Part shown: positions 56,254 through 64,000 of the stretch, piece after piece
Numbering within the stretch: position 1 is the stretch's first letter
Layout: each line of letters opens with the position of its first letter
Origin: an uncultured Flavobacteriaceae bacterium
Lineage (GTDB): Bacteria; Bacteroidota; Bacteroidia; Flavobacteriales; Flavobacteriaceae
Direction of reading: 5' to 3'
DNA: 64,000 bases
NCBI GenBank assembly: GCA_947501625.1
Contig: CANMWN010000003.1
Coordinates: 62,001-126,000 of the forward strand
Translations under genes and position numbers: made by a program
Notes under the pieces: generated by a model
Database searches by the model: none
What the model was told of the DNA's origin: nothing
What the model saw: only the letters and a program-made list of their open reading frames with translations

Positions 56254-57312
56254 ATGAAAGCAACTTTCCAAAAATATATTCTTGATTTTAAGCAAGCAAG
56301 TGGTACTTCTCGCGGCATATTGCAAATCAAAGAAACCTATTTTTTGTTTGTTTCTAACGAATATTCTGAAGGAGTAGGAGAGTGTGGACTTTTTAGAGGT
56401 TTGAGTTGTGATGATAGACCTGATTATGAAGAGAAACTTCAATGGTTGTGTGAGAACATCCATAGAGAAAAGGAATTTTTATTATCAGAACTCATTGAGT
56501 TCCCTTCTATACAATTTGGTTTAGAGCAAGCATTATTGTCACTCAATAGTAACGACAAATTCGAATTATTTTCTTCCAAGTTTACTCAAGGTCAAGATGC
56601 AATTCCTATCAACGGTTTGATTTGGATGGGAACAGAAGCGTTTATGCTTCAGCAAATAAAAGATAAGTTGAAGGCTGGTTTTACAACCATCAAAATGAAA
56701 ATTGGCGCCATAGATTTTAATACAGAATTATCACTCTTAAAATCCATCAGAAAAGAATACAATGCCAATGAAATAGAATTGCGTGTTGATGCTAATGGTG
56801 CATTCAAACCAAAAGAAGCATTGGAAAAACTCAAAAGATTATCTGATTATGAAATTCATTCTATTGAGCAGCCTATCAAAAAAGGGCAATGGCAAGAAAT
56901 GGCAAGATTGTGTGAAGACACTCCATTACCAATTGCATTGGACGAAGAATTAATTGGCATTTTTGATGTAACAAAAAAACGAGATTTACTACTAACAGTT
57001 AATCCTCAATACATCATTTTAAAACCAAGTTTGGTTGGAGGAATTGCTGGAAGTAATGAGTGGATTGAATTATCGAATGAGCAAAATATAGGATGGTGGA
57101 TTACATCGGCATTGGAAAGTAATATTGGACTAAATGCAATAGCACAATATACTTACAATTTAAATGTATCTTTACCACAAGGCTTAGGAACTGGAAGTTT
57201 GTTCACCAACAATATGGAGAGTCCGTTAGAGGTCATAAATGGAAGTTTGCAATACAATACTTCCAAAAAATGGAATATTAATCAAAAAGGGATTTCTCAA
57301 TTTTTAAATTGA
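56254..57312 (+). CDS. menC: o-succinylbenzoate synthase
   Basis: This enolase-superfamily enzyme dehydrates SHCHC to o-succinylbenzoate in menaquinone synthesis. The Lys acid/base pair region is FTTIKMKIGAIDF. The metal ligands are in LRVDANGAF, IEQPI and IALDEELIG, and the second Lys is in IILKPSLVGG. 352 residues. Dipeptide epimerases are a possible confusion, but the N-terminal form and the presence of menA and menE in the window favour MenC. Confidence 0.88.
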   Translation: MKATFQKYILDFKQASGTSRGILQIKETYFLFVSNEYSEGVGECGLFRGLSCDDRPDYEEKLQWLCENIHREKEFLLSELIEFPSIQFGLEQALLSLNSNDKFELFSSKFTQGQDAIPINGLIWMGTEAFMLQQIKDKLKAGFTTIKMKIGAIDFNTELSLLKSIRKEYNANEIELRVDANGAFKPKEALEKLKRLSDYEIHSIEQPIKKGQWQEMARLCEDTPLPIALDEELIGIFDVTKKRDLLLTVNPQYIILKPSLVGGIAGSNEWIELSNEQNIGWWITSALESNIGLNAIAQYTYNLNVSLPQGLGTGSLFTNNMESPLEVINGSLQYNTSKKWNINQKGISQFLN

Positions 57313-57331
57313 GATTTCAAATAATAATGTC

Positions 57332-57351
57332 ATTCCTGCATCGGCAGGAAT
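57332..57351. repeat. Dispersed intergenic hairpin repeat fragment
   Basis: ATTCCTGC, loop ATCG, then GCAGGAAT, with a preceding TGTC, match the common GTCATTCCTGC-type element found between genes in Flavobacteriaceae. It lies in the 54-base menC/CPBP spacer. Confidence 0.45.
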
Positions 57352-57366
57352 CTAAAATTATATAAT

Positions 57367-58296
57367 ATGGAATTTATTCAGCAAGGTTACACTGGAAATA
57401 TTGGAAAGTGGAAATATTTACTTCCTATTGTTGGTTTTTTTGGATTGATGATTGTTAACTATATAGCAGTTGTTTATTTAGACGATGTATTGGGAATGGA
57501 TGTAGATGAGTTGATGCATCAAGAAATTGCTGAAAAAGGGGCAAACAGCGTGTTGTTTAATAGTTTGATTGTATTTGTTATTATGTTGGCAGCACTCTTT
57601 TTTTGGGTAAAATATGTGCATCAACAATCAATAAAATCATTGACAACATCGAGAAAAAAAATTGATTGGAGTCGTATATTTTTCTCATTTACGCTTTGGG
57701 GAATTATTACTGCAGGATTTACGATAGTTGCCTATTATATGACGCCAGATGATTTTGTTTGGAATTTCAATGCCAATAAATTTATGATTCTTGCTATTAT
57801 AGCAATATTGATGATTCCTATTCAAACAAGTTTTGAAGAGTACTTTTTTAGAGGCTATTTTATGCAAGGTCTTGCAACAATGGTAAAGAATAAATGGTTT
57901 CCGTTATTAATAACTTCAGTAACTTTTGGTTTGATGCATTTTGCAAATCCTGAAGTAGAAAAACTAGGACCAATAATTATGGTGTATTATATCGGAACAG
58001 GTTTGTTTTTAGGTATAATCACTTTGATGGATGAAGGTTTAGAATTAGCCTTAGGTTTCCACGCAGCAAATAATTTAATCACAGCATTATTAGTTACTAC
58101 TGATTGGACTGCTTTCCAAACCGATTCGATATTAAGAGATGTTTCAGAACCTTCGGCTGGAATTGATATATTGGTTCCTGTATTGATTTTATTTCCAATA
58201 CTATTATTGATTTTTGCTAAAAAATATAAATGGAATAACTGGAAAGAAAGATTGACTGGAAAAGTTGAAGTGCCAGAAGTTGTAGAAAATGTATAA
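57367..58296 (+). CDS. CPBP family intramembrane glutamic endopeptidase (Rce1/CAAX-like)
   Basis: Eight or so membrane helices hold the CPBP motifs EEYFFRG (motif 1, EExxxR), FGLMHFANPE (motif 2, FxxxH) and the late HAANN motif (motif 3). These residues form the active site of the membrane protease. 309 residues. Substrates are unknown. In bacteria the family is often tied to bacteriocin self-protection or processing of peptides, but no such genes are near. A hairpin terminator overlaps its stop. Confidence 0.92.
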   Translation: MEFIQQGYTGNIGKWKYLLPIVGFFGLMIVNYIAVVYLDDVLGMDVDELMHQEIAEKGANSVLFNSLIVFVIMLAALFFWVKYVHQQSIKSLTTSRKKIDWSRIFFSFTLWGIITAGFTIVAYYMTPDDFVWNFNANKFMILAIIAILMIPIQTSFEEYFFRGYFMQGLATMVKNKWFPLLITSVTFGLMHFANPEVEKLGPIIMVYYIGTGLFLGIITLMDEGLELALGFHAANNLITALLVTTDWTAFQTDSILRDVSEPSAGIDILVPVLILFPILLLIFAKKYKWNNWKERLTGKVEVPEVVENV

Positions 58297-58325
58297 AAAA
58301 AGCCGAGCAATTTGCTCGGCTTTTT
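58297..58325. terminator. Bidirectional terminator hairpin
   Basis: A 14-bp perfect inverted repeat (58297-58310 with 58312-58325, core GCCGAGCAA) is flanked by A and T runs. It lies between convergent CPBP and DUF3857 genes. Confidence 0.9.
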
Positions 58326-58328
58326 CAT

Positions 58329-60257
58329 TTATTTTTCTGAGAATAATATAGCGGCTTTATTAAAGTCTGATGCTGCGTTAATCACTTCTCTGAATTCTTT
58401 ATAATCTTCTATTGAATATTCATTAACATAGTATGATTCTTCGATTGTAATAACTAGTTTATTACCTTCCATTTTATAGTTAGAATCCCATTTACATAAT
58501 ACTTCTCCTTCTTTTTCCAATTTCTTATTGATAACCAAAGATTCTAAACCTTCTACAGCATAGTTTTCTGGAATATCAACAGTAATAGTATAGTTGTATT
58601 GGTTTGGATATTGCATTTCTATTGGATGCACTCTTTCACGCTCTTGATATAGTTCGCTTTGAATACCAATTATTTTTCCTATTTGAAAAATATAACTATC
58701 TCCAGCCTCTTCCAATAAAGCAGAAGATTCAATGGTGCTTTTTACAATATAAGGTAAGTTGTATTCAGTTTGATCCATGCTATCATTTTCTAATTCCATA
58801 TTGATAACTTTCTTGTCTTCAATACCTGAGCCAGTTAAGTAATCTTCAAAATCTGCACGTTGCTCACCAGTAGTTAAAGCCATAAAGGCTCTATTTTGAA
58901 TTCCCCAATGACCTGAATATTCTTGGTATTCTTCTACAACTGTTTTGTCAAAATCATCAGAAAAAGAAATATCCATCACTCTTTTTATATGGCTATAATT
59001 TGGATCGTTTTGAATGATTTTAGCAAAATAATATTCAACATCTTTATTGATAAATACACCATTGTTTCCAAGTATGTTAGATGGCGCTTCACTCAATCTA
59101 TAATCTATTCGGTTAGGAATAATGTATTGTTTAATCTTTGGGATATAAATTAGAAACTCTCTAAAAGCATTTGGATTGTAAAATTCGGTGTCAAAACGAT
59201 GCTCAAATCTATTGGCAGTTACAACTACTTCATAATCTATCGCCATTGCTTTTAAAAATTGAGCATATGCTTTGATAATTCCAAATTCACTGGCAGTTTT
59301 ATTTTTTAAGATATAATTGATGTCTTCTAATTGTTCATTTTGATTATCAATAACTGTATAATTACTTTTCACATAGTTTTCTAGAATATTTGCTTTCTTG
59401 AACAGCGTAATATCTTCAGACTGCCCTTTCATGATTGTGTTTTTCACTTCCTCTAAAGCAACTTTTGAAATATTTTCAGGAAAAAAACTACTAGCAATAT
59501 TTCCAACAGTATTGTTCCATAAATCTTCTTGTTTTAAATTAGGATTGCCAAAACATTGATAGGCAACGTAAATAATATTGGCATTTGGTGTGGCATAATC
59601 TTCCTCAACAACTTTTGGTATATCATGAATTACAAGTTCTTCTACAAGATTGTTGTCAAGGTAAGTGCGCTCAAATTCTTGTTCGGTATTATATACTTTA
59701 ATATATCCTGATAAGCCATTGGTGATAAAAACCATTTCAGAACTCTTGACTGGATAATCGAATTGTAAACTTTCGGTCCCAAAAGGAGAGAAGTCTTTTT
59801 CAACCGTATAAAGAATTTCTATTTCTGAGCCTTTTTCTGCGCCTTCGATTGCAAAAATTTGAAAATCTCCATATTCTTCAACGTTTTCAATTTTCTTGAT
59901 ATTATCTTCGTTTAGGTTGGTTATTTTTCCATCCTTGTTTATAGTTCTGGCTTTGATGTCTTTTATTTTTTTAACACGGCGCATAGGAATATAAACTTGG
60001 TTATGCTGACCAATACCTTTATCATCATTTACTCTAAAAATATTATGCGTTGTTTCATAAACCTTAATATTACCAGTAATTTCAGACTGTTTATATTCTA
60101 CAATACTTTTCTTTAGGATTGCAATCGAAGATTCTTTTGCTTCTTCATTTGTTATTTCATGTAATACTGGTTTTTCAGCCCAATCATAGGTTTTATGAAA
60201 TTGAGCAAAAGAGTTACTTGCGATAAGTAAAAAAGTTATAAAAAATAGTTTTTTCAT
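58329..60257 (-). CDS. DUF3857 protein with a transglutaminase-like domain lacking the catalytic Cys
   Basis: A signal peptide ends at SFAQ (about residue 19). Residues ~30-230 match the DUF3857 beta domain (VYIPMRRVKKIKDIKARTINKDG). The following part (~285-400) aligns with a transglutaminase core, but the usual GDCKD region reads ASEFGIIKAYAQFL, so the catalytic Cys is absent. The rest is beta-rich. It starts 13 bases after the stop of its paralogue on the same strand. A role in the periplasm, binding or scaffolding, is possible. Confidence 0.85.
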   Translation of the reverse strand: MKKLFFITFLLIASNSFAQFHKTYDWAEKPVLHEITNEEAKESSIAILKKSIVEYKQSEITGNIKVYETTHNIFRVNDDKGIGQHNQVYIPMRRVKKIKDIKARTINKDGKITNLNEDNIKKIENVEEYGDFQIFAIEGAEKGSEIEILYTVEKDFSPFGTESLQFDYPVKSSEMVFITNGLSGYIKVYNTEQEFERTYLDNNLVEELVIHDIPKVVEEDYATPNANIIYVAYQCFGNPNLKQEDLWNNTVGNIASSFFPENISKVALEEVKNTIMKGQSEDITLFKKANILENYVKSNYTVIDNQNEQLEDINYILKNKTASEFGIIKAYAQFLKAMAIDYEVVVTANRFEHRFDTEFYNPNAFREFLIYIPKIKQYIIPNRIDYRLSEAPSNILGNNGVFINKDVEYYFAKIIQNDPNYSHIKRVMDISFSDDFDKTVVEEYQEYSGHWGIQNRAFMALTTGEQRADFEDYLTGSGIEDKKVINMELENDSMDQTEYNLPYIVKSTIESSALLEEAGDSYIFQIGKIIGIQSELYQERERVHPIEMQYPNQYNYTITVDIPENYAVEGLESLVINKKLEKEGEVLCKWDSNYKMEGNKLVITIEESYYVNEYSIEDYKEFREVINAASDFNKAAILFSEK

Positions 60258-60270
60258 ATTCTAGGGATAA

Positions 60271-62160
60271 TTATTGTTGTTTTTCTAATACAATACTTTT
60301 CTTATAGGCTTTGATTAAAGTCTTTATGAATGTATTATATTTTTCAAATTGTTCATTTTCTATTTCTAACGTATTAAAGTATATGTTTTTATATACAGTA
60401 ATCTTGTTGTTATATTGTTCAAATGTGATACTAAAACCATATTCTTCTTGAAGGTTCTCTATTTTTTTTGGTAATGATTTTACAACATATCCATCAGGAA
60501 TTATAAATGTGGTTTTGTAAATTCTATTGTATTTATGATCAATTTTTTTACCGAAACGTTCTTTTTCTGGTAATAAAATATCATCAGATAAAGGCTTTTC
60601 AATATTTAAATTCAAGAATATTTTTGAACCAATTTTTTTAGCATAATTGTTAATTTCCAAATCATAACTTATAGTATAAGAATCTTCAGTTATATCAAGG
60701 GTTCCTAAATCAATATTTGAATATGTTGTTTTGTTATTACCAATCTTATATTTGTTATTTAAATACTCTTCATTGGTTTTATCATCTTTTTTAAATTTAG
60801 CGTCATAAATAAAATCAACCATATCATATCCTTTCATGGTTCTTTTTTCATGGGCAACTAAAGAATTATCTTTAAGACTCAAAGTAGATTCAATAAGCGT
60901 AGTGCTTTTTTCTTTTCCCATTATTGGAACTTTGATGATTTTAAATTCATCATCATTCAAGCCAATCAAGGCTTCTTTACTTTGAGTAAAAGAACTTGGC
61001 ATTCCGAAAGGAACATAACTATCTGTAGCATCTAGGAAAATAGGCTTTCCATCAATCATAACCGCAGTAATCATGTGATTGTCTACGATTGGAGTAGGTA
61101 CTTCATAATATGAATAAGGTCGGTCTCTTGTGCCTATCCATGTGTGATATGCTTCAAGACCTACATGATTTAACATCACAAATAGTATGTTTGCCATGTC
61201 TTTACAATCACCATAGCGTTTGTTACATACACTTGCTGCGTCTCTAGGGATAAATCCACCTAAACCATCTTCAAATGCAATGTATCTTATGTTATCTTGA
61301 ACCCAATTAAAAATGGTCTTTGCTTTTTCAGTATCGCTTTTTAAATCTTTAACCAAATCGTCGGCAATTGATTTAACTTCTGTTAAATCTGAATCTTTTA
61401 TTTGATTTATTAAAGAACTATACCAAGCGTATAGATCTTTAACATTGTTTAATACTGGTTTTTCTTCATTTTTATAATTGTAATTTTTTATATGAACAAT
61501 TATATGAGGTAAGTATTTAAGTATCGATAAACTTTTTTCATCTTTTCTGTAATCACCAATATTTTGTGCTTTCCAAGTGTAAATTGTTGATTTTTTAGTT
61601 TCTTTTTTGTCAAATGTAATGTCAACTTTATCTAAATTAAATGCTTTATAACCCAATTCTACATTTTTTGGAACTTCAACAGTAAAAGATGCTTCTTTGG
61701 TAGGAACATAAGTTCCAAATCTAAAAGAACCTAAAAAATGTGGATCCTTGATGATTTCTTTATATTTAAGCGTTGTAGTTGCATTTTTTGAAACTGCAGG
61801 GAATACAAAGTTGATGGATTGTTGATCACTAAAAAAAACACTACCGCCAAATTGGTCTTTAGTTTCAAAATGATCAACTTTTATTTTTGAATTTGAAGTT
61901 TCGGTATATGCCTCTATATCTTTTATTTCAGTGAAACTATCAAAATGAATAAAGTCGTTGGCAAAAAATAATTTGTTGGCAGTATTATATTTAGCATTCT
62001 CAAGAACGCTTTTTTCAATATTGAATTTACCTTTATTTAAGTCAATTTTTAAATATTCACTTCGGTTGATATAATAATAATCTTCAGTTTCAAAATTAAT
62101 AGTGTTTTGTGCAGTTAAATACTGACAAAATAAAAGAATAATTAGCAAGATTTTTTTCAT
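60271..62160 (-). CDS. DUF3857 protein with an intact transglutaminase-like core
   Basis: The ATG at 62160 gives the signal peptide KKILLIILLFCQYLTAQ, and the frame open to 62217 adds 19 unlikely residues. A DUF3857 domain (about 20-245) precedes a transglutaminase-like core with Cys319 in CNKRYGDCKD, His in NHMITAVMIDG and Asp in FLDATD, the Cys-His-Asp set. A C-terminal beta region follows. It lies upstream of a paralogue that lacks the Cys. A protease or cross-linking role in the periplasm is plausible. Confidence 0.9.
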   Translation of the reverse strand: MKKILLIILLFCQYLTAQNTINFETEDYYYINRSEYLKIDLNKGKFNIEKSVLENAKYNTANKLFFANDFIHFDSFTEIKDIEAYTETSNSKIKVDHFETKDQFGGSVFFSDQQSINFVFPAVSKNATTTLKYKEIIKDPHFLGSFRFGTYVPTKEASFTVEVPKNVELGYKAFNLDKVDITFDKKETKKSTIYTWKAQNIGDYRKDEKSLSILKYLPHIIVHIKNYNYKNEEKPVLNNVKDLYAWYSSLINQIKDSDLTEVKSIADDLVKDLKSDTEKAKTIFNWVQDNIRYIAFEDGLGGFIPRDAASVCNKRYGDCKDMANILFVMLNHVGLEAYHTWIGTRDRPYSYYEVPTPIVDNHMITAVMIDGKPIFLDATDSYVPFGMPSSFTQSKEALIGLNDDEFKIIKVPIMGKEKSTTLIESTLSLKDNSLVAHEKRTMKGYDMVDFIYDAKFKKDDKTNEEYLNNKYKIGNNKTTYSNIDLGTLDITEDSYTISYDLEINNYAKKIGSKIFLNLNIEKPLSDDILLPEKERFGKKIDHKYNRIYKTTFIIPDGYVVKSLPKKIENLQEEYGFSITFEQYNNKITVYKNIYFNTLEIENEQFEKYNTFIKTLIKAYKKSIVLEKQQ

Positions 62161-62310
62161 AAATCGCATTTTTCTAAAATATAATTCAAATATATTGTTA
62201 AATTCAAGTTTGAGCAATTATATCAAGGCGAATTAAGAAAATTTTAAGCCTTTAAAAACTCCATTGATTATTTTTAAACAATTGTTGTGCCAATTTTGTT
62301 AATTTGTAAC

Positions 62311-63354
62311 ATGCAATTAGGTATTCATAGAAATTTTGAATTAAATGGAAATTCTTTTTCAACTGTTGATGAACTGATAAGTTATTCAAGAAATATTTCT
62401 AGTTCAATAGCTGACTTTCTTTCCGATTTTTTTTCTCAAGAAAACAAGATAGAAATTCAAACTTCAGGCTCAACAGGTAAACCAAAGTTGATTGAGATTA
62501 AGAAAGAATTTATGATTAATTCTGCAATTGCAACAGGAGATTTTTTTGATTTAAATGAAAATACAACTGCGTTATTATGTTTAAACACCGATTATATTGC
62601 TGGCAAAATGATGTTGGTTCGTGCATTAGTTTTGGGTTGGAAATTGGATATTGTTCCTCCAACTATGAATCCATTAAAAGATTTAGAGAAATCTTATGAC
62701 TTTTCTGCAATGGTGCCATTGCAAGTGTATAATTCAATTGAGCAATTGTCAAAAATTAAATTGTTAATTATTGGTGGAGGAGTCGTATCAAATGAACTGA
62801 AAAGTAAACTGAAAAACATTTCAACCAAAGTTTATGCAACTTACGGAATGACTGAAACAGTAACTCATATTGCTGTTCAATCAATTAATAATGAAGAATT
62901 AAAAGTTAATAATTACAAAACACTTCCAAATATCAAAGTATCAGTAGATAGTAGAGGTTGTTTGGTTATCAAAGCACCAAAAGTTTCAGAAGAATTGGTA
63001 ACTACTAATGATTTGGTTGAACTAAAATCTGATACAGAATTTAAATGGTTGGGAAGAGTTGACTCAATTATTAATTCAGGCGGAATTAAACTGATTCCTG
63101 AGCAAATTGAGGATAAACTCTCCAAAGTTATCTCTCAGCGCTTTTTTATTACTTCTCTTCCTGATAAAAAATTGGGAGAGAAAGTTGTCTTAATTGTTGA
63201 AGGAGTTGAAAATCCTATGATTCTGAGCGAATTAAAAAATATTACTTCACTAACCAAATACGAAATCCCTAAAGAAATTTATTTTATATCTCAGTTTATA
63301 GAAACTGAAACAAAGAAAATCCAGCGAAAAAAGACTATAGAGTTATTGTTTTGA
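62311..63354 (+). CDS. menE: o-succinylbenzoate--CoA ligase, short form
   Basis: This AMP-binding (ANL superfamily) enzyme activates o-succinylbenzoate to its CoA ester. The P-loop-like motif TSGSTGKPKL is near residue 55. YATYGMTETVTHIA and LGRVDSIINSGGIKLIPEQIE follow, and the C-terminal Lys motif is KKIQRKKTIELL. The length of 347 residues from ATG 62311 is shorter than the 450-490 of enterobacterial MenE, since N-terminal strands are missing. An earlier GTG at 62287 is less likely. menA and menC of the same pathway are in this window. Confidence 0.9.
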   Translation: MQLGIHRNFELNGNSFSTVDELISYSRNISSSIADFLSDFFSQENKIEIQTSGSTGKPKLIEIKKEFMINSAIATGDFFDLNENTTALLCLNTDYIAGKMMLVRALVLGWKLDIVPPTMNPLKDLEKSYDFSAMVPLQVYNSIEQLSKIKLLIIGGGVVSNELKSKLKNISTKVYATYGMTETVTHIAVQSINNEELKVNNYKTLPNIKVSVDSRGCLVIKAPKVSEELVTTNDLVELKSDTEFKWLGRVDSIINSGGIKLIPEQIEDKLSKVISQRFFITSLPDKKLGEKVVLIVEGVENPMILSELKNITSLTKYEIPKEIYFISQFIETETKKIQRKKTIELLF

Positions 63355-64000
63355 ATTACGGTAAAGAAACCATGAAGCGATAAGCCCAATAAATGAAAAG
63401 ATAACAAGCGCAAGAAATACGTGTTGATGTCCTAATTTACCCGGAGAATTATCTAATAATACACCAATTAAAGGTCCGGAAAATATATCAGGTGTATAAC
63501 CAATTACCGATAATATTCCGACAGCAGTTCCAGTTAATTCAACAGGAATATTTCCTTCTTCCATCACTGCAAAATATAATACTCTAGTTGAATATACTCC
63601 AATTGAAATTAAACCAATTGAAATTATAAATAAAAGTGTGTGTTGGTTACTTACAATTCCGCTAGCAAAAATCACACTCATCAATAACGTAATTGCAAAA
63701 CCTATAGTAAGCCATAATGATGGTTTAGATCTATCGGCTAATAGACCAATACTAACACCAATTAATGGCCTTATGTAGAGTAGGGAAGTACCAATTTTAG
63801 CAGCATCAATTTCATTAAAAAGCATTACTTCTTTGGCATATAAACTAAAGATGTCAGTTGTTTTGTATCCAAAATATGCACATAAAATAATAACCATCAT
63901 AAACCAAACCGTAGGTATTTTTAATACATCTTTAAAAATAGAGAGTTTGAAGTTTGAAGAACTATCGTCAGTAGAATTTATAGTTAATTTTTTTAAGAAA
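63343..64000 (-). CDS. MFS transporter, C-terminal half (gene cut by right edge)
   Basis: The minus-strand frame is open past the window end, so the N-terminal half is missing. The part present shows about six helices of a major facilitator fold, with the loop motif LADRSKPSLWL (similar to GxLaDrxGrr) and VLLDNSPGKLGHQHV. It converges on menE and overlaps its end by 12 bases. The substrate is unknown. Confidence 0.85.
   Translation of the reverse strand, partial: FLKKLTINSTDDSSSNFKLSIFKDVLKIPTVWFMMVIILCAYFGYKTTDIFSLYAKEVMLFNEIDAAKIGTSLLYIRPLIGVSIGLLADRSKPSLWLTIGFAITLLMSVIFASGIVSNQHTLLFIISIGLISIGVYSTRVLYFAVMEEGNIPVELTGTAVGILSVIGYTPDIFSGPLIGVLLDNSPGKLGHQHVFLALVIFSFIGLIASWFLYRNSKQ

Noticed and set aside
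1-64000. CRISPR arrays, rRNA, tRNA, transposons and phage genes
   Set aside because: None seen by eye on either strand. A covariance-model search for RNA genes was not possible here.

Overview
This is a low-GC window (about one third G+C by eye) of a chromosome that looks like a marine-type member of the Flavobacteriaceae (Bacteroidota). The signs are a HemC-HemD fusion inside a compact C5-pathway haem operon, the aerobic HemF/HemJ/HemH route, menaquinone genes, flavobacterial TamB, LptD-like and OmpA proteins, promoter boxes of the TAnnTTTG type, almost no Shine-Dalgarno sequences, and many exported proteins with short Ser/Ala-Gln signal-peptide ends. No rRNA, tRNA, CRISPR array, transposase or phage gene was seen. 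Coding density is very high and no gap without a gene exceeds 300 bases. The genes at both window edges are cut.

Layout. 1-2.3 kb: the end of a tryptophan/kynurenine catabolic cluster (divergent SDR, 3-hydroxyanthranilate dioxygenase, ACMSD). 2.3-5 kb: an unknown seven-helix membrane protein and a POT peptide transporter. 5-13 kb: housekeeping genes (DUF164/CdsZ-like coiled coil, Nif3-like, LpxK, thioredoxin-like, a repeat-rich OmpA protein, Ppx/GppA, SixA, PdxH). 12.7-17 kb: two exported proteins of unknown role and a sodium/solute symporter. 17-18.8 kb: recR and a GT2 glycosyltransferase with a C-terminal extension.

18.8-29.7 kb holds a divergent haem-biosynthesis locus. The araC-hemH-hemJ unit runs leftward. 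The hemA-hemCD-hemB-hemL-hemE-(GNAT)-(lipoprotein)-hemF unit runs rightward. Together these encode every enzyme from glutamyl-tRNA to protohaem. The AraC-type regulator sits at the divergence point, where two copies of an octamer lie exactly 21 bp apart just upstream of a hemA -7 box. This is the best candidate regulatory circuit in the window.

29.8-35.5 kb: a 2-oxo acid dehydrogenase E2, a GNAT, an ECF sigma/anti-sigma-like pair with a charged DUF4097-like exported protein, a small CxxC protein and tsaD. 35.5-47.5 kb is rich in envelope genes (TamB, RidA, LptD-like, amidase, MlaD), followed by two Fe-S proteins that look like a membrane quinone/HdrB-like redox pair, then menA. 48.5-50 kb: a Cys/His small protein and a Met/His-rich outer-membrane protein that may handle metal, possibly copper. 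50-58.3 kb: assorted enzymes, including the Tdh/Kbl threonine-to-glycine pair, menC and a CPBP protease. 58.3-62.2 kb: two DUF3857 paralogues, one with an intact transglutaminase-type Cys and one without. 62.3-64 kb: menE and a truncated MFS transporter. Perfect rho-independent-type hairpins separate many units.

No clearly undescribed system such as a defence island was found. The most unusual items are the 21-bp-phased repeat next to the AraC/haem locus, the ~23-residue repeat OmpA protein, the tamB gene with no standard start codon at the expected place, the GT2 fused to a nucleotide-sugar-transferase-like domain, and several enzymes with substituted signature residues.
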